A stretch of DNA of 60,570 nt from JBFHFS01 sp041583495 (GTDB taxonomy: Bacteria > Bacteroidota > Bacteroidia > Bacteroidales > Marinilabiliaceae), in the NCBI GenBank assembly GCA_041583495.1, contig JBFHFS010000033.1, positions 1 to 60,570 of the forward strand. Direction: 5' to 3'. The notes beneath the pieces are model-generated. The model had not been told where the DNA came from, made no database searches, and saw only the letters and a program-made list of their open reading frames with translations. The position numbers and the translations under genes were made by a program. Below, in pieces: positions 16,867 through 26,779 of this stretch. Position 1 is the first letter of the stretch. Each line of letters starts with the position of its first letter.

Positions 16867-18453
16867 ATGGAACTCTTCTCGACTCAATATTTTGCCCTTT
16901 TTGTTATCATCTGCCTGGGATTCATTCTGGGAAGCATAAAAATAAAAGGCATCTCTCTCGATATTTCGGCCATCATTTTTGTGGCCCTGATTTTTGGGCA
17001 TTACGGCGTGGTGATGCCACCCATTATTGGCAAGCTCGGGCTGATATTGTTCATCTATACCATAGGGATGCAGGCGGGTCCTGGATTCTTCGAGTCTTTC
17101 CAAAAGCAGGGACGCGACCTGTTTATCCTGGCTTTGATCATCGTAGGATCGGCCTCGGTCCTGACGTTTGCGGCCTATTGGTGGAGTGGCATAGACATGT
17201 CGGTGGCCATCGGATTGCTCACCGGAGCCCTCACCAGCACGCCCGGGCTGGCGGCCGCCATTGATGCCACAGGCTCACCGCTGGTCTCCATCGGATATGG
17301 AATTGCCTACCCCTTTGGGGTGATAGGGGTGATTCTTTTTGTCCGCCTCTACCCCAAGCTCACACGCTCTGACATCAAGAAAGCCGAACAAGAGTATGAG
17401 AAAATGAACGAGACCGGATTTCCCGAGATCATCAGCAAGACCTTCCGTGTTGAAAATGCCAACGTATTGGGCAAATCCATCTCCGACCTGAGGATTCGAT
17501 CCATGACCCAGGCCGTCATCTCCCGCATCATGCACGAGGGGGAGTCCATCGCCCCCTCTCCCGAGGCCATCCTATCCAAAGGCGATTTGGTAAAGGCGGT
17601 GGGAACCGAAGATGCGTTGAAAAAATTCCAGCTGTTGACAGGTCCGGAAACCCATGAGGAGATTCCGTTGCACAAATCCTATGAAGTACAGTCGATTCTG
17701 GTTACCAATAAAGAAGCAGTGAACAAGGCTTTGGGAGGATTCAACCTGTGGCGGAACTACCGTGCCACGGTGACCAGGATTCGCCGGAGTGGCATCGACA
17801 TTGCTCCCTCACCCTCCTTTAAGTTGCAAATGGGCGACAAACTCAGCGTGGCTTCCAGTCACGAAAACATGAAGCAGGTCGTGCGCATTTTTGGCAACAA
17901 CGACAAAAAGCTTTCCGACACCGACTTCTTCCCCATTGCCACAGGAATTGTATTGGGCATTCTGATTGGTCATTTATCACTCTCCTTTGGCGATAACCTT
18001 ACCTTTAACCTGGGATTAACCGGAGGGGTTCTGACCGTGGCGATGGTCCTGAGCCGGCTGGCACGTACCGGCCCCATCCTGTGGAGCATGTCGGGGGCAG
18101 CCACCCAGCTATTGCGCCAAATTGGGCTCATGTTTTTTCTGGTGGAAGTGGGAACCGGCGCAGGAGCCAAATTGGTTGAAACCTACTCCTCTTACGGCAT
18201 TCAATTGTTTGTTATAGGGGGAATCATTACTTTGATTCCCATGGTATTGGCAGTGATAGCCGCCCGATTTATGAAGAAGATGAACATCCTCTCTCTTCTG
18301 GGCGCTCTGACGGGTTCCATGACCAGTACCCCCGGTCTGGCTGCGGTTGATCCCATGACCGACACCAACGCCCCGGCCATTGCTTATGCAACGGTTTATC
18401 CCCTGGCCATGGTGTTGCTCATTATTGCCACGCAAATCCTGGCCATCTTTTAA
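16867..18453 (+). CDS. AspT/YidE-type putative transporter with two TrkA-C domains
   Basis: A 528-residue membrane protein of the aspartate:alanine exchanger family. Two homologous membrane halves flank a cytosolic region: about five helices at residues 1-165, two RCK_C (TrkA-C) domains at roughly 190-355, and further helices from about 360. The duplicated signature appears as GALTSTPGLAAA (from Gly120) and GALTGSMTSTPGLAAV (from Gly479), the family's intramembrane motif. AspT exchanges aspartate for alanine in Tetragenococcus, but YidE/YbjL relatives have unknown substrates, so no substrate is assigned here. The RCK_C domains suggest gating by a nucleotide or ion. It is 23 bp upstream of pbpC and probably co-transcribed with it. 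Confidence 0.87.
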   Translation: MELFSTQYFALFVIICLGFILGSIKIKGISLDISAIIFVALIFGHYGVVMPPIIGKLGLILFIYTIGMQAGPGFFESFQKQGRDLFILALIIVGSASVLTFAAYWWSGIDMSVAIGLLTGALTSTPGLAAAIDATGSPLVSIGYGIAYPFGVIGVILFVRLYPKLTRSDIKKAEQEYEKMNETGFPEIISKTFRVENANVLGKSISDLRIRSMTQAVISRIMHEGESIAPSPEAILSKGDLVKAVGTEDALKKFQLLTGPETHEEIPLHKSYEVQSILVTNKEAVNKALGGFNLWRNYRATVTRIRRSGIDIAPSPSFKLQMGDKLSVASSHENMKQVVRIFGNNDKKLSDTDFFPIATGIVLGILIGHLSLSFGDNLTFNLGLTGGVLTVAMVLSRLARTGPILWSMSGAATQLLRQIGLMFFLVEVGTGAGAKLVETYSSYGIQLFVIGGIITLIPMVLAVIAARFMKKMNILSLLGALTGSMTSTPGLAAVDPMTDTNAPAIAYATVYPLAMVLLIIATQILAIF

Positions 18454-18476
18454 ACGAAGGTCATAAACAGGCAAGC

Positions 18477-20882
18477 ATGAAACGCAATTATCATAAACGC
18501 CTGAATTTCAAATTCTTTGTCACCCAAAAGCGGGCAGTTCTTTTCGGAGGAGTGATACTGCTGGGGGCGGCATTTTTGTGTATCCCGCCCCCACGGTTCG
18601 ACCGGCCCTTCTCAACGGTAATTACCGCCTCAGATGGGTCCTTGCTGGGAGCACACGTGGCCAATGACGGCCAGTGGCATTTTCGCCCAACGGTAGCCCT
18701 TCCCCAAAAATACACCCAGGCCCTCATCACCTTCGAGGACGAATATTTCTATTTCCACCCGGGGGTAAATCCCTGGTCGTTGTTAAGAGCCACGATCCAG
18801 AATATCCGGGCGGGACACATTGAAAGTGGCGGCAGCACCATCGATATGCAAGTGGCCAGGATGGCCACCGGGGCCCCTCGTACACTCCCTCACAAACTCT
18901 ATGAAATGTTGCTGGCCTTACGTCTTGAGGTCTCCTCTTCCAAAGAGGAGATCCTGGAACTGTATGCCGCCAATGCCCCTTTCGGGGGTAATATCGTTGG
19001 CCTGGAAACCGCTTCATGGCGTTATTTTGGCCGTCCGCCTCAGTACCTTACCTGGGCCGAATCGGCCCTTTTGGCGGTTTTACCCAACGCCCCCGGCCTG
19101 TTACATCCGGGCAAAAATCCCATCGGATTAAAGCATAAAAGAGACCGCCTCTTACAGAAACTCGAACAAAAAGGGAAGATGACGCCCCTCGATCTGGAGA
19201 TGGCTCTTTCCGAACCACTCCCGGCGGGCCCTGGCCCCTTACCCGGGGTAGCTCCTCACTTGCTGGATCATTTTCTGAAAATACGCCCGGGCTCCTCTTC
19301 CCAAACCACCCTGGATGCCACCCTTCAATCACAAACCAACCAGGTAGTTCAACGCCACTCTAACAGGTTATCGGCAAACCATATAAACCATGCAGCGGCC
19401 CTGATTGCCAGCATTGAAACCGGAGAAGTACTGGCCTATGTGGGCAACAGCGCCCCCCAGGCCACCAAAGCGGGCCATGCCATTGATATGATCCGGGCGC
19501 CCAGAAGTTCGGGCAGCATACTAAAACCCTTTCTATATGCTGCAGCCCTCCAGGATGGGCTTATTCTTCCGGCATCTCTGCTTGCCGATGTGCCCACCCG
19601 CTACCACAACTACGCCCCTCAAAACTTTAATCGCCGCTACGATGGTGCGGTTCCGGCCAATGAGGCGCTCTCCCGATCGCTTAACATCCCCTTTGTGCGG
19701 TTGCTTCAGAGTTACGGTGGGGAACGCTTTTTAGAGTTATTGCAAAAGACAGGATTCACCTCCTTCCCTAATTACTATCAGCATTACGGCCTCAGCCTTA
19801 TTCTGGGAGGTGGTGAAGTGTCGCTCATGGAACTGGCCGGCAATTATGCCGCCCTGGCAAGGGTTCTTAACCACTACACCCGCCAAAAAAGCCAATATTT
19901 TAAGCGCGATTTCCGCCCCCTGAACATCCTCCCCCAACCTGAAGAAGCAGAAGAAGGCACCAGCCATCCGCCTGTTTACTCCGCCGGATCCATCTGGAGT
20001 ACCTTCGAAGCCTTATCGGGGGTGGTAAGGCCCCCGGAAGAAACCGGATGGGAACACTTTACCTCCAGCCGCCGGATAGCCTGGAAAACGGGCACAAGCT
20101 TCGGTTTTAAGGACGCCTGGAGCGTAGGGTTCAGCCGTGATTACGTGGTCGCTGTTTGGGTGGGTAACGCCTCCGGGGAAGGCCGGCCCGGATTGCTGGG
20201 GGGAACCTCCGCCGGCCCCCTGATGTTTGAACTCTTCGACCTCTTACCCAGGTTCCCCTGGTTCGAAAGCCCCCTCGACGACATGGAGAAAGTTCAGATA
20301 TGCACCCCATCAGGATACAGAGCCGGCCCTAACTGCCCCCATCCTGAATCCAGGTTAATCCCACATACCATTAAACCTTCAGGCGTATGTCCCTTTCACC
20401 GACTGGTGCATCTAACCCCCGACCGACAATTTCAAACCCGGATGGAGTGCGAACCCTCAGGCAACCTGCTGACCTGCCCCTGGTTTGTATTGCCGCCTCT
20501 CATGGAGTGGTACTACCGACAAAGAAACCCCCATTACCTGCCTTTGCCGCCCGCCAAACCGGGGTGCCTAGAACAGACCGATATCCCCATGGACTTTATC
20601 TATCCCGGCAACCCATACACCACCATCCTCGTTCCGGTCGACCTCAACGGGAAAAGACAAAGAGTAGTATTCAGCGCCGTTCATCGCGACACACAAGCCA
20701 CCTTGTTCTGGCACCTCGACGACCGCTACCTGGGCCAAACATCAGGCCCCCACGAAATGGAGGTTTTACCCTCCTCCGGAACGCATCTTTTGACCATCGT
20801 AGACAACAAAGGCAACCGTCTGACCCGAAACTTTAAGGTCCCGGACTTTACCCCCGGAAAAAGCCAGGACCCCTCCCCGTGA
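18477..20882 (+). CDS. pbpC: penicillin-binding protein 1C
   Basis: An 801-residue bifunctional peptidoglycan synthase of the PbpC type. After one N-terminal membrane anchor (residues 20-38) comes a GT51 glycosyltransferase domain with FEDEYFYFHPG (catalytic Glu87) and GGSTIDMQVARM. The transpeptidase domain follows with SILK (Ser347, Lys350), SLN and KTG (WKTGTSFGFKDAW). The last roughly 90 residues match the BiPBP_C domain that is typical of PbpC. Large alpha-2-macroglobulin genes often accompany pbpC, but none is present here. The catalytic motifs are intact in both enzyme domains. Its short distance from the AspT-type gene suggests one transcript. Confidence 0.93.
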   Translation: MKRNYHKRLNFKFFVTQKRAVLFGGVILLGAAFLCIPPPRFDRPFSTVITASDGSLLGAHVANDGQWHFRPTVALPQKYTQALITFEDEYFYFHPGVNPWSLLRATIQNIRAGHIESGGSTIDMQVARMATGAPRTLPHKLYEMLLALRLEVSSSKEEILELYAANAPFGGNIVGLETASWRYFGRPPQYLTWAESALLAVLPNAPGLLHPGKNPIGLKHKRDRLLQKLEQKGKMTPLDLEMALSEPLPAGPGPLPGVAPHLLDHFLKIRPGSSSQTTLDATLQSQTNQVVQRHSNRLSANHINHAAALIASIETGEVLAYVGNSAPQATKAGHAIDMIRAPRSSGSILKPFLYAAALQDGLILPASLLADVPTRYHNYAPQNFNRRYDGAVPANEALSRSLNIPFVRLLQSYGGERFLELLQKTGFTSFPNYYQHYGLSLILGGGEVSLMELAGNYAALARVLNHYTRQKSQYFKRDFRPLNILPQPEEAEEGTSHPPVYSAGSIWSTFEALSGVVRPPEETGWEHFTSSRRIAWKTGTSFGFKDAWSVGFSRDYVVAVWVGNASGEGRPGLLGGTSAGPLMFELFDLLPRFPWFESPLDDMEKVQICTPSGYRAGPNCPHPESRLIPHTIKPSGVCPFHRLVHLTPDRQFQTRMECEPSGNLLTCPWFVLPPLMEWYYRQRNPHYLPLPPAKPGCLEQTDIPMDFIYPGNPYTTILVPVDLNGKRQRVVFSAVHRDTQATLFWHLDDRYLGQTSGPHEMEVLPSSGTHLLTIVDNKGNRLTRNFKVPDFTPGKSQDPSP

Positions 20883-20999
20883 GCTGCCTTCCTCAGTTAG
20901 CAAGCCCTCGGCGAAAATCCGGCCCCTCCGGCTGACCCTGAAAATAAACGGTCCGTTTTTTGTTGTCTCGCTAAACCCTTTGTTACCGCAGATTATTAC

Positions 21000-21007
21000 T
21001 AAATTTG
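21000..21007 (+). promoter_or_regulatory. candidate promoter of the S41 protease gene
   Basis: TAAATTTG matches TAnnTTTG and is preceded by TTTG at 20979-20982 with a 17-bp spacer, slightly short for the family. The leader would be about 65 nt. Confidence 0.45.
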
Positions 21008-21078
21008 TCTGTGCGTAACCGTTATAAGTTTTTAGGTTACTATATTTATGGCCATTTACAATTATTAATTATCAGATA

Positions 21079-22788
21079 ATGAAGCAAAGAAGAGGATTTA
21101 AGTGGATTGGACTGGGTACCATACTGGCTGTCGGACTCATCGTGTCATTGAGCTTTGTAACAGCAGGAAACGAAGAGAAAAATTTCGGTATTGTAAAAAA
21201 CCTGGATATTTTTTACTCCCTTTTTCGAGAACTCAACAGCTACTATGTTGATGAAACCAATCCGGAGAAGCTTATCGAAACGGGTATTGAATCCATGCTC
21301 AACTCACTCGACCCGTACACAACCTATATTCCGGAGTCGGACATGGCTGATTTTAATTTCATGACCACAGGCGAATATGCCGGAATTGGTGCGATCATAA
21401 CCAAACGTGACGAGTATGTGGTAATATCCGAACCTTACAAAGGGTTTCCTGCCGAAGTTTCAGGGCTAAAGGCGGGGGACAAAATATTGTCTATCAACGG
21501 CCAGGAAATGAAAGGAAAGAGCACACAGGAAGTGAGCAACATGTTGAAAGGACCCGCCAACACCAAGCTGGAGTTGAAAATTGAACGTCCGGGGACAGAC
21601 AAAACCCTCAACATCGATATCATTCGAAAAAACATCCAAATCAACCCGGTACCCTATTATGGAATGGTCGATTCGGAAACCGGCTTCATCATGCTTTCCA
21701 GCTTCACCCAGGATTGTTCCGTGGAAGTAGAAAAAGCACTTGAGGATTTAAAGAAAAACCAAAATGCCAAAAATTTAATACTCGATTTACGTGGTAATCC
21801 CGGGGGCCTTCTCGACGAAGCGGTGAAGGTGGCTAACCTGTTTCTTCCCCGTGGTAGCGAAGTGGTTAACACACGCGGAAAGATTAAACAATGGGATAAG
21901 GATTACCGTGCCCCGAAAACACCTGTCGACACCATCATCCCCCTGGCCGTTCTGATTAACCGGGGTTCCGCCTCGGCCTCCGAAATTGTTGCCGGAGCCA
22001 TCCAGGATCACGACCGGGGAATCATCATCGGCAACCGCTCATTTGGAAAAGGACTGGTGCAAACCACCCGCAATCTGCCCTACAATGCAAAACTCAAGGT
22101 CACAACGGCCAAATACTACATCCCCAGCGGAAGATGTATCCAGGCCCTCGACTATTCACACCGAAACGAAGATGGCAGCGTAGGAACAGTTCCCGACTCA
22201 CTGATCTCTGAATTTCAGACGTCCAAAGGACGAACCGTTTATGATGGTGGCGGAATCTCCCCCGACATTGTGGTTCCTTACCATACTTACAGCAACATGA
22301 CCTTTGCCCTGGTGGCTCAACAAACCATCTTTGATTATGCAACGCAGTTTGTGATTGGACACTCCAACATTCCGGAACCCGGCCAATTTACCATTACCGA
22401 TGCCTTCTATTCCGATTTTAAGAATTACGTAACAGCCCTGGAGGGTTTTAAATACCAATCCGAATCGATGGAGCAATTCGAAAAGCTGGAAGAGGCTGCC
22501 AAGGAAGAGGGCTATTTCGATACCGCCGGCGATGTTTTCACCCAGCTTAAGAAGACCCTGGAACTGGATGTTGCCCGCGATCTGGATAACTTCAGAGACG
22601 AGGTAGAAGTGCTTTTGGGAACCGAACTGGTAAAACGTTATTATTTCCAGGCAGGCGCCATCCAATTTAACCTTCAGGACGACGAGGTGTTAAAGATAGC
22701 CCAGGAAACCATTAACGACGGGCAAAAATATCATGGACTGCTCAATGGAACAGTCCTGAGCCATGCAGGAGACAAAAGGAAGAGATAG
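21079..22788 (+). CDS. S41 family C-terminal processing peptidase
   Basis: A 569-residue periplasmic serine protease of the CtpA/Prc group. One N-terminal signal anchor (residues 9-30) is followed by the small helical cap domain, a PDZ domain at about 90-175 (YAGIGAIITKRDEYVVISEPYKGFPAEVSGLKAGD is its start) and the protease core. The Ser/Lys dyad is Ser299 in GSASASEI and Lys324 in FGKGLVQ, 25 residues apart as expected. It trims or degrades envelope proteins through their C-termini. The C-terminal extension of about 170 residues is typical of Bacteroidota members. It converges on polA with only 11 bp between the two stop codons. Confidence 0.94.
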   Translation: MKQRRGFKWIGLGTILAVGLIVSLSFVTAGNEEKNFGIVKNLDIFYSLFRELNSYYVDETNPEKLIETGIESMLNSLDPYTTYIPESDMADFNFMTTGEYAGIGAIITKRDEYVVISEPYKGFPAEVSGLKAGDKILSINGQEMKGKSTQEVSNMLKGPANTKLELKIERPGTDKTLNIDIIRKNIQINPVPYYGMVDSETGFIMLSSFTQDCSVEVEKALEDLKKNQNAKNLILDLRGNPGGLLDEAVKVANLFLPRGSEVVNTRGKIKQWDKDYRAPKTPVDTIIPLAVLINRGSASASEIVAGAIQDHDRGIIIGNRSFGKGLVQTTRNLPYNAKLKVTTAKYYIPSGRCIQALDYSHRNEDGSVGTVPDSLISEFQTSKGRTVYDGGGISPDIVVPYHTYSNMTFALVAQQTIFDYATQFVIGHSNIPEPGQFTITDAFYSDFKNYVTALEGFKYQSESMEQFEKLEEAAKEEGYFDTAGDVFTQLKKTLELDVARDLDNFRDEVEVLLGTELVKRYYFQAGAIQFNLQDDEVLKIAQETINDGQKYHGLLNGTVLSHAGDKRKR

Positions 22789-22799
22789 ACCTTGGTTTG

Positions 22800-25589
22800 T
22801 CAATGGGCCTCCAGCCAGTTGCTTCCCTCGCCCATGTCCACCACGAGGGGGACCTTCAGGCTGGCGGCTCCCTCCATCTCTTTTTTTACAATGGCTTTAA
22901 CGCTTTCCAGTTCTTCTTTAGGCACCTCGAAATTCAATTCGTCATGTACCTGAAGCACCATTTTGGCTTTTAAGCCTTGTTTTTCGAAGGCGCTAACCAC
23001 CCCCACCATGGCCATCTTAATAATGTCGGCCGCCGCTCCCTGTATGGGGGCATTAATGGCGTTGCGTTCGGCAAGCCCCCGCACCACCCCGTTTCGGGAG
23101 TTAATATCGGGCAGATAACGTCTACGGCCAAACATGGTCTCCACATATCCTTTTTCGCGCGCCTGGCGCACCACAGCCTCCATGTATTTCTTTACCCCCG
23201 GAAAGTTTTCGAAATAGCCGTCAATAATGGCTTTGGATTCCGACCGCGGAATATTGAGCCGTTCGGAGAGACCAAAGGCAGAGATTCCATAAATAATACC
23301 AAAATTAGCCGTTTTTGCCTTACGCCTCATATCGCCGGTGACCTCTCCCAGAGGCACCCCAAAAATACGCGCGGCGGTGGCGGCATGAATATCTTCCCCA
23401 TTTTTAAAGGCTTCCACCAGGTGGGGATCTTCACTCAGATGCGCCATTAAACGAAGCTCCACCTGCGAGTAGTCTGCACTTAAAAAGCGCTTGTCCGCAT
23501 CACTCACCACAAAGGCCCTGCGCATTTCCCGTCCCTCCTCTTCCCGGATAGGAATATTTTGCAGATTGGGATTGGAACTGCTGAGTCTTCCGGTTACGAC
23601 AACGGCCTGATTAAAACTGGTATGCAACCGGCCAGTATCTTTATTTATCAGTTTAGGTAAAGCCTCCACATAAGTGGAGACCAATTTTTTAAAGCCCCTA
23701 TATTCGAGAATGGCATCAATGATGGGATGGCGATCGCGCAACTTCTGAAGAATCTCTTCATTGGTACTGTATTGACCCGACTTGGTCTTTTTCGCCTTTT
23801 CGTCGATCTTCAATTTTTCAAAGAGAATTTCGCCCACCTGTTTGGGACTGGACACATTAAACGACTCCCCGGCCATTTCGAGTATCTGACCCTCCAGAAT
23901 TAAAATGCGCGCATTAAGGTCTTTGGCGAACTTTTTAAGAGCCGCCGTATCCAATGCCACCCCTTCGTACTCCATGTCGGCCAGGACCTTTAAAAGGGGC
24001 ATCTCCACGGTGTTGAACAGCGATTCCACGCCGCCCTCTGCCAGCTCCTTTTCCAGGGGCTCTTTAAGCTGCAGTGTAACATCGGCATCCTCAGCCGCGT
24101 ATTCAGTCACCGTTTGAACATCCACATCCCGCATATTTCCCTGCCCTTTACCCTTGGGTCCAATCAGATCCTCGATGGGCACAGGGGTATAATTGAGATA
24201 CGTCTCGGCCAAAAAGTCCATGTTATGCTTCAACCCGGGTTGTACCAGATGATGGGCCACCATGGTGTCGAAAAAGGGCCCTTGTAACTCAAGGCCATTG
24301 CGCTTGAGAATCAAATAATCGAATTTGAGATTTTGACCCACCTTAACAATATGCCGGTCGGTGAGCACCCTTCGAAACCGGCTTACCAGCTCAACAGCTT
24401 TCTCTTTTTCCTTTGGAACAGGCACATAATAAGCTTCACCTTTAGCAAAACTAAAAGACAATCCCACCAGTTCATCCCGCAAAACGTCAAGCCCCGTTGT
24501 TTCGGTATCCAGACAAATGGTCTTCTGCACACTCAGGTCAGCGGTCAGCGAAGCCAGGGCTTGCTCCGAATCGACCAGATGATAGGCATGAGGCACCTCT
24601 TTGATGGTCTTATTGCTGGTACGCAGCGGAACACCTGCAGAGACCGAAGGGTCGTCGCCGAACAAAGAGCCCTGTCGGGGGCCTGATTCAACAGGAGCTG
24701 CTTCAGCCGGGCCAGCCAGTTTCTCCCACAACGTCTTGAACTCAAGCGTTTCGAAAACCGGCTGTAATTTTTGCAGATTAGGTGGCGAATAAATAAAATC
24801 CTTTTCCCCAAAATCGATAGGGACCTCGGTTGATATCGTCACCAGTTTACGCGAAAGTTCCACCTGCTCCTTAAAAGCTATGAGGTTCTCCTTTTGCTTA
24901 CCCGAAAACTCGTCGATATGCTGATAAACATTTTCCACCGAACCGTACTTGCCAATGATCTCTTTGGCCCGTTTTTCGCCGATTCCCGGGCAGCCGGGGA
25001 TATTATCGGCACTATCCCCCCACAAAGCCAGGATATCGATAACCTGACCGGGATTGTCCACCGAAAACCATTCGCAAACTTCAGGAATTCCTAATACTTC
25101 TATGTCGTTTCCACGCGATTTAGGTTTGTACATAAGGGTGTTCTCGTCCACCAGCTGAGCATAGTCCTTATCGGGAGTAACCATGTGCGTTTTAAACCCT
25201 TGTGCAGCTGCTTTTTTAACCAGTGTGCCAATAACATCGTCCGCCTCAAATCCTTTTACCTCTAGCATCTTAATATTAAGCGCCTCAAGAATTTGTTTAA
25301 TATATGGAATGGCCTTTCTGATATCCTCAGGTGTTGATTCCCTATTGGCTTTATAAGGCTCAAACATCTCATTTCGAAAAGTGGGCCCTGAAGGGTCGAA
25401 CACCACGGCGATATGAGAAGGTTTTTCCTTATTGAGCACCTCGAGAAGCGAGTTGGTGAAACCAAAAACAGCCGACGTATTCAGCCCGGTTGAGTTGATG
25501 CGGGGATTGCGGATAAATGCGTAATAGGCCCGATAGATTAGTGCATAAGCATCTAAAAGAAAGAGGCTTTTAGGTTGATCGTTACTCAT
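22800..25589 (-). CDS. polA: DNA polymerase I
   Basis: A 929-residue family A polymerase with all three activities. The 5' nuclease domain (residues 1-290) starts LFLLDAYALIYRAYYAF. The 3'-5' exonuclease is predicted active, since CLDTETTGLD keeps the catalytic Asp and Glu. The polymerase domain runs from about 560, with motif A DYSQVELRLMAHL, motif B RRKAKTANFGIIYGISAFGL and motif C VHDELNFEVP. It fills gaps in repair and removes Okazaki primers. It lies 65 bp downstream of queD on the same strand and could share its transcript. Confidence 0.97.
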   Translation of the reverse strand: MSNDQPKSLFLLDAYALIYRAYYAFIRNPRINSTGLNTSAVFGFTNSLLEVLNKEKPSHIAVVFDPSGPTFRNEMFEPYKANRESTPEDIRKAIPYIKQILEALNIKMLEVKGFEADDVIGTLVKKAAAQGFKTHMVTPDKDYAQLVDENTLMYKPKSRGNDIEVLGIPEVCEWFSVDNPGQVIDILALWGDSADNIPGCPGIGEKRAKEIIGKYGSVENVYQHIDEFSGKQKENLIAFKEQVELSRKLVTISTEVPIDFGEKDFIYSPPNLQKLQPVFETLEFKTLWEKLAGPAEAAPVESGPRQGSLFGDDPSVSAGVPLRTSNKTIKEVPHAYHLVDSEQALASLTADLSVQKTICLDTETTGLDVLRDELVGLSFSFAKGEAYYVPVPKEKEKAVELVSRFRRVLTDRHIVKVGQNLKFDYLILKRNGLELQGPFFDTMVAHHLVQPGLKHNMDFLAETYLNYTPVPIEDLIGPKGKGQGNMRDVDVQTVTEYAAEDADVTLQLKEPLEKELAEGGVESLFNTVEMPLLKVLADMEYEGVALDTAALKKFAKDLNARILILEGQILEMAGESFNVSSPKQVGEILFEKLKIDEKAKKTKSGQYSTNEEILQKLRDRHPIIDAILEYRGFKKLVSTYVEALPKLINKDTGRLHTSFNQAVVVTGRLSSSNPNLQNIPIREEEGREMRRAFVVSDADKRFLSADYSQVELRLMAHLSEDPHLVEAFKNGEDIHAATAARIFGVPLGEVTGDMRRKAKTANFGIIYGISAFGLSERLNIPRSESKAIIDGYFENFPGVKKYMEAVVRQAREKGYVETMFGRRRYLPDINSRNGVVRGLAERNAINAPIQGAAADIIKMAMVGVVSAFEKQGLKAKMVLQVHDELNFEVPKEELESVKAIVKKEMEGAASLKVPLVVDMGEGSNWLEAH

Positions 25590-25654
25590 GAAAAATATTT
25601 TTGTTGAGGTAAGATGTCAATAATCGGTGGGCCGCACGAGGAGATGAATTTTAG

Positions 25655-26116
25655 CTAGACAAATTTTTGGGCATTGTCACTGGCATACCACTCTGCAAAA
25701 GAATTCCCTGTTTCGTGGAGTTTCAGGCTGAAAAGCTGCACACTCCCGGGCAGTCGCTTCCCAATTCGACCGGCAAAGTCAATCAACATGTTTTCACAGG
25801 TAGGCTGATAGTCGGTGATGTGATAGCGGTCGCTCATTTGGGGCAACTGCAGAAGTTGCCCGGAAGGGGCATTGGAGCTCACCACAATGGAGTGATCCAT
25901 AGGGGAAACCACTTCTTCCTTGACAATTTTCTTTAAATCACCAAAGTCCATCACCATCCCGAATTTAGGATCCTCTTTGTCGTTGTTGGGCTCCCCGATA
26001 ACGGTTACCTGCAGGATGTAAGAGTGCCCGTGGATATTTTTACACAAGCCATCGTAATTCCACAGGGCATGAGCCATCTCAAAACGAAACTCCTTGGTAA
26101 GTCTGATTCTTGCCAT
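25655..26116 (-). CDS. queD: 6-carboxy-5,6,7,8-tetrahydropterin synthase (QueD family)
   Basis: A 153-residue member of the 6-pyruvoyl-tetrahydropterin synthase family. In bacteria this enzyme makes 6-carboxytetrahydropterin for queuosine and other 7-deazapurines. Zinc ligands are His16, His29 and His31, the catalytic Cys is Cys25 (GLCKNIHGH), and downstream PMDHS and ETGNS complete the active site. The ATG at 26116 is chosen over a TTG 15 bp upstream. queC and queE, its pathway partners, are not in the window. It lies 33 bp after the ArsR gene and 65 bp before polA. A folate-related PTPS role is possible but less likely given the CxxxHGH arrangement. Confidence 0.88.
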   Translation of the reverse strand: MARIRLTKEFRFEMAHALWNYDGLCKNIHGHSYILQVTVIGEPNNDKEDPKFGMVMDFGDLKKIVKEEVVSPMDHSIVVSSNAPSGQLLQLPQMSDRYHITDYQPTCENMLIDFAGRIGKRLPGSVQLFSLKLHETGNSFAEWYASDNAQKFV

Positions 26117-26149
26117 CACAAAATTTTTCAAACAACATTCAAAAACGCC

Positions 26150-26449
26150 TTAGTCAACCGAACAACGGCTCACACACTCCACAATATTTTTAAGACTCTC
26201 GTGCTTTAAATAGTAGAATGTATTTTTTCCCTCCCGAAGAGAAGAAAGAACGCCCTTGTCCTTTAAAATTCCCAGATGATGAGAAGTGGTGGACTGCTCA
26301 ATATTAAGCAGGGTGTGAATTTGGGTTACGGTGAGTTTTTTGCCGTCTTCGAGGTAACTCAAAATGGCAATCCGCATGGGATGAGCTATCGCCTTGAGCA
26401 TCCCGGCAGCACGATCCAGTTGCTGTGAATCTAAATCTTTAATTTTCAT
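26150..26449 (-). CDS. ArsR-family winged-helix regulator
   Basis: A 99-residue regulator with the ArsR helix-turn-helix: AHPMRIAILSYLEDGKKLTVTQIHTLLNIEQSTTSHHLGILKDKGVL followed by the beta-wing REGKNTFYYLK. The ELCVCD metal-binding motif of classical ArsR/SmtB proteins is absent; two cysteines close to the C-terminus (VECVSRCS) might bind metal or thiols. The ATG at 26449 is preferred over a GTG 15 bp upstream. It heads the queD-polA group on the minus strand and is divergent from the polyprenyl synthetase gene, so either could be its target. Confidence 0.87.
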   Translation of the reverse strand: MKIKDLDSQQLDRAAGMLKAIAHPMRIAILSYLEDGKKLTVTQIHTLLNIEQSTTSHHLGILKDKGVLSSLREGKNTFYYLKHESLKNIVECVSRCSVD

Positions 26450-26779
26450 CTGTTTAAATTTCACTATCGATATTTAAAATATAACTTGTTTTCCTTACTT
26501 GAAAATTCCTTTTTTCAGGGGTTGAAAAAACGTTTGCCCTAAGTTTAATGGGATATTTTCACCCTGATAGGCAAACAAAAGAAAGCCTGTAATTGAACAC
26601 CCAACAAATATAATGAAGATAATGAAATTAACACATATGTTGGTGTTCTAATTATATAAATATTTAGATGGAATGAATAATAACCTTAAGTTTCCGCACA
26701 TTTAGAAATCAAATTGCTATTTTTGGCATAAGTAAAAGAAAGCAGGACTCACGAGTCCCTCAGAATATCAATTTATTTA
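26450..26779. promoter_or_regulatory. divergent promoter region, arsR / polyprenyl synthetase
   Basis: An AT-rich stretch of 330 bp with no gene. A TATTTTTG element at 26718-26725, with TTTC 23 bp upstream, is a candidate promoter for the polyprenyl synthetase gene, giving a leader of about 50 nt. I could not identify an ArsR operator with confidence. Confidence 0.4.
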